Origin: AAA164-E04 sp964342825
GTDB taxonomy: Bacteria; Verrucomicrobiota; Verrucomicrobiia; Limisphaerales; AAA164-E04
Reading direction: 5' to 3'
NCBI GenBank assembly: GCA_964342825.1
Contig: CAYFHO010000010.1
Span: 1 to 64,000, forward strand
DNA: 64,000 nt
In this document: in pieces, positions 9,431-16,714 of the stretch
Position numbering within the stretch: the stretch's first letter is position 1
Layout: every line of letters starts with the position of its first letter
The notes under the pieces: model-generated
What the model was told of the DNA's origin: nothing
What the model saw: only the letters and a program-made list of their open reading frames with translations
Databases searched by the model: none
Made by a program: the position numbers and the translations under genes

Positions 9431-10120
9431 TCAAACTCTTTGATTTACCTCCCGAATCCAGCACAAGCTCCTGGAACCCCTTTGAGCGCCCGGCTTTCGT
9501 TCCTTTGATGGTATTTGCAGTTTTTTGTCTTCTGGATACTCAATGAAAACAGCTGCCAGTAGGCGCTCATTGTCAGGAATACTCAAACGTTCAAACATCT
9601 CTTGGCTACGAAAGCGCCCCCCACTGGACCAGTAGTTCCCCATCCCATGCGCTGTCAGCATTAACAAAAAGTTTTGCACCATTGCAGCAGAAGCCGCCAG
9701 GTGCTCCTCATTTCTTTCGACGATTTTCCCTACTGTCTCGCTACTGGGCAATGGATCACCAGGAGCTGACGTTTCTGGCAACCAGGTGATCAAAACAAGT
9801 GCACTGCAGGCAGCGGCGAGTCGAGGTTCCTTGGATTTTACCTGCAGGCAATCCTGCATATATTGAGCTGCTTTTCTCGCTTCATGGCGCCAAAGTATGT
9901 GCGCTCGCCAAGGCTCTGCAATTTGATTAATGCCACGGTTATAATGGAAAGGTGCCCATCCTGAAGTTTCTATGGAATCCAGGACTCGCTTTTTATTCAT
10001 TTCTTCCGTTTCCAAATCGATGTTCCCAGTCTCCTCTGCTGGGTCGATCATAACTTTTTCGGTGTAACGGGTGCGGATAACTTCAGAGACAATTTCAGCG
10101 TAACTCGTTGACATGTTCAT
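9431..10120 (-). CDS. nitroreductase family protein
   Basis: A 229-aa FMN-dependent nitroreductase-like protein. Seen: an N-terminal IRTRYTEKV segment (the phosphate-contacting Arg region), SIETSGWAPFHYNRGINQIAEPW, a central AAASAMVQNFLLMLTAHGMGNYWSSG (split by substitutions) and a C-terminal VFIEYPEDKK. The family reduces nitro groups, flavins or other electrophiles with NAD(P)H; the physiological substrate is unknown. I start at the ATG at 10120 because AGGAG lies eight bases upstream; a TTG at 10126 and an ATG at 10114 are alternatives. It is downstream of the selenoprotein redoxin by 117 bases and may or may not be in the same transcript. Confidence 0.8.
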   Translation of the reverse strand: MNMSTSYAEIVSEVIRTRYTEKVMIDPAEETGNIDLETEEMNKKRVLDSIETSGWAPFHYNRGINQIAEPWRAHILWRHEARKAAQYMQDCLQVKSKEPRLAAACSALVLITWLPETSAPGDPLPSSETVGKIVERNEEHLAASAAMVQNFLLMLTAHGMGNYWSSGGRFRSQEMFERLSIPDNERLLAAVFIEYPEDKKLQIPSKERKPGAQRGSRSLCWIREVNQRV

Positions 10121-10237
10121 TACCAAAACTCCTACACGATTGGAGATTTTATTTCAAAAATGGAATTCCAAAATCAATGACTACAACTATCCCCGTCAAA
10201 ACAAGAACGCATGAATCTCAATGGGGCAGGAAGAAGC

Positions 10238-11044
10238 TTATTCGATCAACTTGAGTTGATCGATCAATGTTTCAGGTCGAATACGTACACGCCAATTTTC
10301 TGGAATTATTTTCCAGACTACCTGGCCTTTGCGATCCAGTATAAAAGTAGCCGGTCTGGCAATATCCGCCTCCCCCATCGGATTGGCATCAGGATGCCTC
10401 AACCCGAAAAGATCAATCACTTTGGCATCCGGATCGGAGAGAAGTGAGAAGTCAAGACGCTGTTTTTTCGCCAGTTTTTTGCTTTGTTGGGGATCGTCGA
10501 TACTGATCGCAACGACTTCTCCACCCAAATTTCTGATATCCTCAATGCGCGACTGCAAACCTTGCAGTTCAGAAACACAAAAAGGTCACCAATACCCACG
10601 ATAAAAAGTGATAATCAGCTTTTTACCGTTGAAGTCACTCAAGCTCACAGATTGGCTATCCTGATCCTGCAATGTAAATTCTGGAGCCAAAGTGAGGCCT
10701 TGAGTCGTTGCTGATGGTTCCGGAAGTTGATAAGAAAGATAGGCAATATACACCACAAATAAACCGGATAATAATCCGGAAAAACCAAGCCCCAAAGTCC
10801 CCATCACTTTACCTCGATATGTGTCCGAATTTCGAATCGCTCGTAGAAGTGCAAGTACACTGAACCCCAAACCTGCAAGAACGATGGGGAGATTGATCCA
10901 TGGAAAATCCCGAAGAACAGGGTACTGGGCGAAATAAGTAAAATAACTCACAGCCCCGCTGAAAACCAACAGTGGCCCCAACCACAAGGCATGATTCCGC
11001 TTTCGGCGCACTGCAGTCTGGTTCATGGAATGCTGGTCTGACAT
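10238..11044 (-). CDS. membrane-anchored peroxiredoxin-like selenoprotein (UGA read as Sec)
   Basis: A 268-aa redoxin if the in-frame TGA at 10588-10586 is read as selenocysteine. The N-terminus has three membrane segments (about 19-39, 49-68, 80-103), followed by an AhpC/TSA-type thioredoxin fold from about residue 118: APEFTLQDQ, ITFYRGYW-U153-PFC156-VSELQ, VVAISIDDP, FSLLSDP and ATFILDRKGQVVW. In relatives the site is RGxWCPxC, so U replaces the peroxidatic-type cysteine and gives a UxxC redox pair. The reading frame continues without gap through the TGA to a natural family C-terminus. A hairpin fitting a bacterial SECIS follows the TGA. The gene ends the oxidase cluster, 41 bases after the DUF420 gene. 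An annotation pipeline would split it in two or call it a pseudogene. A nonsense mutation is the alternative. Confidence 0.82.
10552..10568 (-). promoter_or_regulatory. bacterial SECIS-like hairpin
   Basis: In the mRNA this reads ACUGCAA-GGU-UUGCAGU: a perfect seven-pair stem with a GGU loop, beginning 17 bases after the UGA, the loop 24 bases after it. The GGU apical loop over a short stem just downstream of UGA is the hallmark of bacterial SECIS elements that bind SelB, as in E. coli fdhF. Confidence 0.75.
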
Positions 11045-11084
11045 TTGATTTGAAACGATGAGCAGAAAGATCCTTACAGATCAA

Positions 11085-11543
11085 TCAAGGTGCTGTAACA
11101 GGTGTTTGTGGGAATATCTGATAGAGCAGCAAATAAATCATGACGCCAGTAACAGACACATACATCCAGCAAGGCCAGGTCCACTTCGCGATTCTGCGAT
11201 GCTTGTCCCATCTTTGTTTGATCGCGTGCAAAACCGTGAGAATGACCATGGGAACAATTGCGATCGCCAGGATTAAATGGCTTGCCAAGAGCGCCAGATA
11301 GTATGGCCTGAACCAAGCAGGGTCGAGGAATTTCGTGTGAGCGGCCCCATGCACCCGCTGCATCCCCACGTGATATGTCACGTAACAAGTAAGGAATAAA
11401 AATGACGTGATCAGTGCCCCCACCATGCACTTTTTATGCAGCTCTTTGTTTTCTTTTTTGATCGCCGCAAAACCAAAGGCCAAGAGCGTGGCGCTGCAGG
11501 TGTTGAGTATGGCATTAATGAGTGGTAAATCGTGAAGCTCCAT
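11085..11543 (-). CDS. DUF420 membrane protein (cytochrome oxidase associated)
   Basis: A 152-aa integral membrane protein with four to five helices, of the DUF420 family, whose members (such as Bacillus CtaM/YozB) are needed for cytochrome oxidase maturation. Family features seen are the N-terminal LPLINAILNTCSATLL, the NKELHKKCM loop with its histidine, TCYVTYH, HxxLA in ASHLILAIAIVP, and RWDKHRRIAKWTWPCW. The conserved histidines may bind copper or heme, by analogy. The ATG at 11543 starts just behind the sco stop (9 bases), so the two are surely co-transcribed, and the selenoprotein redoxin follows after 41 bases. Confidence 0.85.
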   Translation of the reverse strand: MELHDLPLINAILNTCSATLLAFGFAAIKKENKELHKKCMVGALITSFLFLTCYVTYHVGMQRVHGAAHTKFLDPAWFRPYYLALLASHLILAIAIVPMVILTVLHAIKQRWDKHRRIAKWTWPCWMYVSVTGVMIYLLLYQIFPQTPVTAP

Positions 11544-11552
11544 AAAGCAATC

Positions 11553-12230
11553 TTACAATGCCTCAGATTCTAAAAGGCGCAAATCCTCAAGAGCTTCCTC
11601 AACAGCACCTTCTTCCAACATCTCGTAGGTACCACGAATACGCCCAAGTCCATCGACCAAAACGGTCAGAGTACTGTGAAGAAAAATATCATTCTCCGAT
11701 TCCCTTTGTTCCTCTTCTTTTTCGATCAAGACGAGTAGCAACTCTTTTGTGGAGGCACGGAAAATCTCTTCCTTGGTTCCGGTGAGGAAACTCCAACTAC
11801 TTGTATCAGCTTCGAACTTTCGAGCATATTTCTGAAGGACTTGAGGCGTATCAAAATCCGGGTCTGTGCTGATGGATACGAATTTTGCCTGAGAGTTTTC
11901 TGGAATTTGAGTCTGCAAGAGCCTCATCTGCCGGGTCATGCGAGCACATGGACCGGGACAACGCGTGAAAATGATATTCGCAAACCAGGGAGTTCCCCGA
12001 AAAGTGTCCAAGCCTACCGATTCACCCATCTGGTTGGTTAAACTAATGGAACCCAATGTATGCAACACGGGTATAGAATGTTCGGGATCTTGAGTTCCGG
12101 GATTGTTTTGAAGACCCGGCCCCAGGTTTTTGATAAGGATCAGATAACCAATAAACAGAAGGACTAGAACTCCTCCAGATCCGGCCAACCTCCGATAAGC
12201 ATTTTTACGACGCTGCTCTTCTAGATCCAT
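11553..12230 (-). CDS. SCO1/SenC copper chaperone for cytochrome oxidase
   Basis: A 225-aa membrane-anchored SCO protein that delivers copper to, or reduces, the CuA site of oxidase subunit II. Seen: one N-terminal membrane helix (about 19-34), then a thioredoxin fold with C91-PGP-C95 (the SCO CxxxC copper motif) and the distal copper ligand H185 in DIFLHSTLTVLVD. The preceding VSISTDPDFDTPQVL is the usual SCO segment. The start used is the ATG at 12230; a TTG one codon upstream is possible. It sits between coxB and the DUF420 gene, as expected for a maturation block. Confidence 0.92.
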   Translation of the reverse strand: MDLEEQRRKNAYRRLAGSGGVLVLLFIGYLILIKNLGPGLQNNPGTQDPEHSIPVLHTLGSISLTNQMGESVGLDTFRGTPWFANIIFTRCPGPCARMTRQMRLLQTQIPENSQAKFVSISTDPDFDTPQVLQKYARKFEADTSSWSFLTGTKEEIFRASTKELLLVLIEKEEEQRESENDIFLHSTLTVLVDGLGRIRGTYEMLEEGAVEEALEDLRLLESEAL

Positions 12231-12284
12231 CAACGGTCAGATTATGGAAGCAGATTATCCTGACAGAAACTAACCTATGTCAAA

Positions 12285-13064
12285 TCACTCAAAGCTCATG
12301 CCACCACCCTGACCATCGGCAGGAGTGTTCTGAACCAACCAGGCATCGTAGTCCTCTCGAGAATCAATGGAAAGAAATCCAAGAGTCATGGCTGCATGGC
12401 CGTTACCGCAGAGCTGCGCGCAATTAATCTGATAACGTCCTTCCTTGGTCGGTTTACACCAAGTTGGGATACTCATTCCAGGGATGGCATCCTGACATAC
12501 TCGGAGGGCAATAACTTTGAAAGAATGAATCACATCCAAGGAAGAAATGTGAAAGATGACGTGGCGGTCAATAGGAATATGAATCTCGTTCAAGGTGAAG
12601 ATATCGTCCTTACCAAACGGATCTTCAAGATCTCGGCCAAATTTATTTTCCTCAGAGACCAGCTCAAATTCCTGCTTACCGAAAGTTTCATCCGCACCCG
12701 GGTGCATGAAATTCCATCCGAACTGCTGCGCCATCACTCTGACCTGAGTCGCTGGAGTGTCTCCAGTGGTTTTGGGCATGGAATCGACCACTTTGGCCCA
12801 AAGCGGAATGGCAAAGCCAATCAACAATACGGCTTCAACACCTGCGACCGCCAATTCAAGGTAGCTGGATGCGTGGGATCTTGCTCCAACGTAATCAGCT
12901 TTCTTGTTCTTTGACCCACGAAACCGAAACAAAACGTAGAGGTAATAGGCACTCCAACCAACAAACAAAGCCCCCATCAACCAATGAATGTAAATAATGA
13001 AATTATCTACATCCTGCCCGTGCTCGGAAGCGACAACAGGTAAACTTAACAGTTCTTGAAACAT
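12285..13064 (-). CDS. coxB: cytochrome c oxidase subunit II
   Basis: A 259-aa subunit II that accepts electrons from cytochrome c or a cupredoxin through the binuclear CuA centre. Two N-terminal membrane helices (about 22-47 and 68-90) precede the periplasmic cupredoxin domain. The CuA ligands are all visible: H180 (DVIHSF), C215, C219, H223 and M226. The residue between the cysteines is Q217, where many oxidases have glutamate. The aromatic electron-entry patch appears as QQFGWNF. There is no fused cytochrome c domain, so an external donor is required; the cupredoxin-like protein at the head of the cluster is one candidate (inference). Confidence 0.95.
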   Translation of the reverse strand: MFQELLSLPVVASEHGQDVDNFIIYIHWLMGALFVGWSAYYLYVLFRFRGSKNKKADYVGARSHASSYLELAVAGVEAVLLIGFAIPLWAKVVDSMPKTTGDTPATQVRVMAQQFGWNFMHPGADETFGKQEFELVSEENKFGRDLEDPFGKDDIFTLNEIHIPIDRHVIFHISSLDVIHSFKVIALRVCQDAIPGMSIPTWCKPTKEGRYQINCAQLCGNGHAAMTLGFLSIDSREDYDAWLVQNTPADGQGGGMSFE

Positions 13065-13096
13065 AATGAAATCGAGTTTGGTTCAGGTAAAAATAT

Positions 13097-13360
13097 TCAG
13101 GATTGTATCTCAGTTTCTGAAGCTGAAGGAATCTCCATTTGTGAAGCCAGTTTGTTACTTCGATAGATAAGAAAACCAAAAAATGCGGCAATACCAATCA
13201 GGACGGAGTAAGCGACGGCAACCAGGGTCAATATTCCCCAGCTCATCCCTTCTGCCATTTTTGAATCACTCTGGCCATAACAAGTTGCACAAGCGTGAAC
13301 TTGCTCAGAACTCCAGGCGGCAATCCATAATAAAAGTAAGGAATTCTTTAATTGCTTCAT
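13097..13360 (-). CDS. small membrane protein with CxxC, oxidase cluster
   Basis: An 87-aa protein with an N-terminal signal-like segment (LLLLWIAAWSS), then ACATCYGQSDSKMAEGM and one further membrane helix (LTLVAVAYSVLIGIAAFFGFLIY). The CATC pair would lie just outside the membrane. I do not recognise a named family; similar short CATCYG proteins occur in verrucomicrobial oxidase clusters, as far as I recall. It starts at the ATG at 13360, two bases after the preceding small gene's stop, and is 32 bases upstream of coxB. A structural subunit or a copper/thiol assembly factor are both possible. Confidence 0.65.
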   Translation of the reverse strand: MKQLKNSLLLLWIAAWSSEQVHACATCYGQSDSKMAEGMSWGILTLVAVAYSVLIGIAAFFGFLIYRSNKLASQMEIPSASETEIQS

Positions 13361-13362
13361 GA

Positions 13363-13572
13363 TCACAGAAAACTGACGTCTTTGAGTTTTTTGAGAAAAT
13401 AAAATCCATAAACAGGCAGCACCACCAACAATGCAAATGACAGAATCATGAAGGCAAGATTGAGTCCACTTGATTCCACATTTCGATATTGATCCAGACT
13501 CCATAAACCGAAAAAGAGGCTGAATAGAGTACTCACGGTGACAAAGATGATATGGAATGCTTTCAGTGACAT
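13363..13572 (-). CDS. small two-helix membrane protein, oxidase cluster
   Basis: A 69-aa hydrophobic protein with two predicted membrane helices (HIIFVTVSTLFSLFFGLWSL and LAFMILSFALLVVLPVYGFYFL). No family recognised. The ATG at 13572 gives a compact protein beginning MSLKAFH; a longer reading would overlap coxD. Placement between coxD and the CxxC protein, with gaps of 20 and 2 bases, makes co-transcription with the oxidase genes near certain and suggests a small accessory subunit. Confidence 0.6.
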   Translation of the reverse strand: MSLKAFHIIFVTVSTLFSLFFGLWSLDQYRNVESSGLNLAFMILSFALLVVLPVYGFYFLKKLKDVSFL

Positions 13573-13592
13573 ATGGGTGCCTTTGTTTTGGA

Positions 13593-13910
13593 TTAAGGGA
13601 AAACGGTGTTTACTGGTTTGTCTCCAGAAGCCCAAATCGTCAGCACCATCAAACCTATGAAAAAGAAAGTGGTGAAACCCAGCACAGCATAGATCATTTT
13701 CTGCTCATCGATCAAATGCATGAAATAAAGTGCTACGAAACTGGCTTTAACAGTAGCAATCAACAGGGCTAATCCTACCGTCATTGCCATGCTGTCGAAA
13801 TGAATCCAGCTGGCTGCAACAGTTACGATCGTGCCAACGATGAGAACCCCCAGAACCATGAGATAGGTTCGAATGGTCTTCTTAATTTCTTCAGGGCCGT
13901 GTCCGCTCAT
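13593..13910 (-). CDS. coxD: cytochrome c oxidase subunit IV family protein
   Basis: A 105-aa protein with three membrane helices, matching the prokaryotic cytochrome c oxidase subunit IV family (CtaF/COX4_pro). Typical features are the short N-terminal HGPEEIKKTIRTYLMVLGVLIVGTIVTV region, the central LLIATVKASFVALYFMHL motif that is nearly diagnostic, and a final helix FTTFFFIGLMVLTIW. It contains no cofactor and stabilises the subunit I/III core. It is 26 bases downstream of coxC and 20 upstream of a small membrane protein gene. Confidence 0.9.
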   Translation of the reverse strand: MSGHGPEEIKKTIRTYLMVLGVLIVGTIVTVAASWIHFDSMAMTVGLALLIATVKASFVALYFMHLIDEQKMIYAVLGFTTFFFIGLMVLTIWASGDKPVNTVFP

Positions 13911-13936
13911 AATTAAAACGTTAAAAAGTTAAGAAA

Positions 13937-14752
13937 TTATAATAGATAAAGGATTGGGAACAGGAAGATCCACACAAGGTCAACGAAGTGCCAAAACAAA
14001 CCAGACACTTCGATTCGATTGGTGAATTGTTCGGGATTGGTTTTCCACATCTTGCTACCTGGTCCCCAGTAGTAGGCAATGACCAAGGCTCCAGCAATGA
14101 CGTGCAAAGCATGCAATCCGGTTAAAGTGAAATAAATCGCAAAGTAGGTATTTGCCCAGGGTCCCCAAGTTGTTCGCTTGGTAATATCGGAAAGCATGAT
14201 CTTGCGATCCTCTGCATGATGATGTCCATCACCGTGAGCCTTCGCTTCTTCTTCCGCCAGCTTGATCGCAGTCGGACGATATCCGATTCCTTTTTCAGCC
14301 GGATAAGAAACCGGGTGACTCAATATGATGTATTCATCCGTTTCCTCAACAAGATGTCCATCAACGCGCATGCCGTCAGCAAGAACGACGTCGTGATGGG
14401 TGAATTTGTCCCGATATTCGTAAGACTTGATCAAGACGAACATACAGGCACAGATCACTGTTGCTGCCTGATACATCTTAAACTTCTTGAAATCGTTCAA
14501 TTTCAAAGAGGCCCAGGCCATGACAACTGTTACGCTGGAAAGAATGAGGACCAAGGTATTCACAGTCCCAATGGGCACATTCAGCAACTCCGTTGGCCAG
14601 TGTCCTTCCAATGCCCCCACTCGTAATAGGATATATGAGGAAAAGAGGGCGCCAAAAAGCATGACTTCAGAAGCAAGAAACAACCAGATCCCTACTTTGG
14701 CATTGTAAAGGCCTGTATCAGGCCGATTTTCAACTGTATATGGAACTTCCAT
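13937..14752 (-). CDS. coxC: cytochrome c oxidase subunit III with hydrophilic insert
   Basis: A 271-aa subunit III. Helices are visible at about 19-45, 58-83 and 93-110, then after a long gap at 200-228 and 246-271. Family motifs include WLFLASEVMLFGALFSSY near the start and ALHVIAG plus FWHFVDLVWIFLFPILYL at the end. Between helices three and four (about residues 114-196) is a charged, histidine-containing insert (DGHLVEETDEY, HGDGHHHAED) that normal subunit III proteins lack. Subunit III has no metal but protects the active site and proton uptake path. The start ATG is 27 bases after the coxA stop. Confidence 0.93.
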   Translation of the reverse strand: MEVPYTVENRPDTGLYNAKVGIWLFLASEVMLFGALFSSYILLRVGALEGHWPTELLNVPIGTVNTLVLILSSVTVVMAWASLKLNDFKKFKMYQAATVICACMFVLIKSYEYRDKFTHHDVVLADGMRVDGHLVEETDEYIILSHPVSYPAEKGIGYRPTAIKLAEEEAKAHGDGHHHAEDRKIMLSDITKRTTWGPWANTYFAIYFTLTGLHALHVIAGALVIAYYWGPGSKMWKTNPEQFTNRIEVSGLFWHFVDLVWIFLFPILYLL

Positions 14753-14779
14753 GAATATTGAATGAGATTGAATTAATAA

Positions 14780-16633
14780 CTATGCTTTTTGGTTTTGCGG
14801 AATGTAATCCTGAGCCGCCCCAGGCACACTGTATTCGTAGGGACCGCCAACCACTGTGGGTGGAGTGGTAAAATTACCGTGTGGCGGTGGAGTTGGCGTC
14901 TGCCATTCCAGGGTTGTGCTCTGCCAAGGGTTATCGGACTCGACCTTCTTGCCCTTGGAGATGCTGTAAAACAAGTTGATGATGAATGGAATCTGAGCCA
15001 AGCCCAAAGCATAGGCTGCGAGAGTAATGTTGGCATTCAATTTCACAAACTGATCCGCCAGTCCACCAATGGCATCAGGATTATTCGCAACGGAGTATCC
15101 GACGCCACCATCGGACATTCGGCGGAGCATTCCCGCCATACCCTGAGCAAACATGGGTTGGAATGTCAAATTCATGAAGACGAAGGAACACCAGAAGTGC
15201 ACCTTACCCCAGAATTCGTTCATGTACCTCCCCGTCATCTTGGGATACCAGAAATAAATTCCAGCAATCAGTGCGAAGATTGTTCCAGGAGCCACCACGT
15301 AATGGAAATGACCAATCACGTAATAGGTGTCGTGAAGATGGATATCGCTGTAACTGAAACCCAACGGCAAACCTGTCAAACCGCCGATGCCGAACATAGG
15401 CAAGAAAGCGAGCGCAAAGAGCATCGGAGTGTTGAATCGAATGGAACCTCCCCAAAGGGAAATGAACAAACAGGTAAGAATGATCACCGAAGGAATGGAG
15501 ATGATCATCGTGGTCGTCTGGAAAAAAGTCGAAATCTTGGTTCCCATACCTGTCAAATACATGTGATGAGCCCATACAATGAAGGACAAGAAACCCAGAA
15601 CCAGGGTGGAGTATACCAGCGAGCGATAACCCCAAACAGGCTTTCTAGTGTTATTGGCGATGATTTCGGAAACCACGCCCATGGCCGGTAGAATCAGCAC
15701 ATAAACTTCGGGATGACCCAGGAACCAGAACAAATGTTGGTATAGTAGGGGGCTACCTCCACCGCTGATGTCTTTCATCGAAGAAATAGCCAATCCAGTT
15801 GGAAGGTAAAAACTCGTTCCAGCCACTTTATCCATCAACTGCAGCAAGGCCCCCACTTCGAGCGGAGGAAAAGCCAACAGAAGCAAAAAGGCGGTAACAA
15901 ACTGCGCCCAGCAGAAAAACGGCAAACGCATCCAGGTCATTCCCGGGGCACGAAGCTGAATGATGGTGGCAATGAAATTCACCGCACCCAAGAGAGAGGA
16001 TGTGATAATCACCACCATCGCAATCAACCAATAAAGCTGACCATCGGTTTGAATCGATGTCGCCAGTGGCGAATAAGAAGTCCAGCCTGCCTGCGCCGGT
16101 CCTCCCGGGATGAAGAAACTGGCCAACATGATCAAGCCACCAAGCAGAAACAGGTGGTAACTGGCCATGTTCAGCCTCGGGAAAGCCATATCCACCGCAC
16201 CAATCTGCAATGGAACGACATAGTTACCAAAAGCAGCAAAGGCCAAAGGAACCACCGCCAGGAACACCATGATCGTCCCGTGCATGGCTCCAAAGGCATT
16301 GTAGAGATCGTTGGAGATGGCGTAACCAAGTAATTCCTTGGTTTCAGGGTCAAACACCGCTGAAGTCATGTCCCCCATGATCGCATGGAGAATCGATCCC
16401 ACAACAGGCATAGGTTGGCCGGGATAAGCAATCGACCAACGCATGGCTGCAATCAGAAAAAATCCAACCAGCATGAACAGCAATGAGGTGATGCCATACT
16501 GAATTCCGATGATCTTGTGATCTGTGGAAAAGATATATTTGCGCCAAAAACCCGGATCATGATGATGATCAGCCCCATGGCTATCTGTATCATGATGCGT
16601 ATCATGGACTTCTTTTGCTTCCGTCGATTCCAT
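14780..16633 (-). CDS. coxA: cytochrome c oxidase subunit I
   Basis: A 617-aa heme-copper oxidase subunit I that reduces O2 to water and pumps protons. All ligands are visible: H118 and H444 for heme a, H442 for heme a3, and H307, H356, H357 for CuB, with Y311 in HPEVY for the His-Tyr crosslink. HPEVYVLILPAMG and HHMYLTGMG are the A-type signature sequences. Twelve or more membrane helices are present. The N-terminus before the first helix is rich in His and Asp (residues 10-25) and could bind metal, an inference. It follows ctaB after 81 bases and precedes coxC. Confidence 0.97.
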   Translation of the reverse strand: MESTEAKEVHDTHHDTDSHGADHHHDPGFWRKYIFSTDHKIIGIQYGITSLLFMLVGFFLIAAMRWSIAYPGQPMPVVGSILHAIMGDMTSAVFDPETKELLGYAISNDLYNAFGAMHGTIMVFLAVVPLAFAAFGNYVVPLQIGAVDMAFPRLNMASYHLFLLGGLIMLASFFIPGGPAQAGWTSYSPLATSIQTDGQLYWLIAMVVIITSSLLGAVNFIATIIQLRAPGMTWMRLPFFCWAQFVTAFLLLLAFPPLEVGALLQLMDKVAGTSFYLPTGLAISSMKDISGGGSPLLYQHLFWFLGHPEVYVLILPAMGVVSEIIANNTRKPVWGYRSLVYSTLVLGFLSFIVWAHHMYLTGMGTKISTFFQTTTMIISIPSVIILTCLFISLWGGSIRFNTPMLFALAFLPMFGIGGLTGLPLGFSYSDIHLHDTYYVIGHFHYVVAPGTIFALIAGIYFWYPKMTGRYMNEFWGKVHFWCSFVFMNLTFQPMFAQGMAGMLRRMSDGGVGYSVANNPDAIGGLADQFVKLNANITLAAYALGLAQIPFIINLFYSISKGKKVESDNPWQSTTLEWQTPTPPPHGNFTTPPTVVGGPYEYSVPGAAQDYIPQNQKA

Positions 16634-16714
16634 ATTATCTCTTAAATCTATTACTAATTAAAAATTATCATCCAAGTGACTTCTCCATTGCGATCCAAAG
16701 AGAAAATCACCGCA

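Noticed and set aside
10238..11044. Pseudogene interpretation of the redoxin
   Set aside because: Both halves are in the same frame with normal family sequence, the TGA stands at the catalytic Cys codon and a SECIS-like hairpin follows; decay is the less likely reading, though not excluded without the sel genes.
14789..15691. 300-residue reading frame opposite to coxA on the plus strand
   Set aside because: It lies wholly antisense to a conserved oxidase gene, has no family resemblance and arises from codon bias of coxA.
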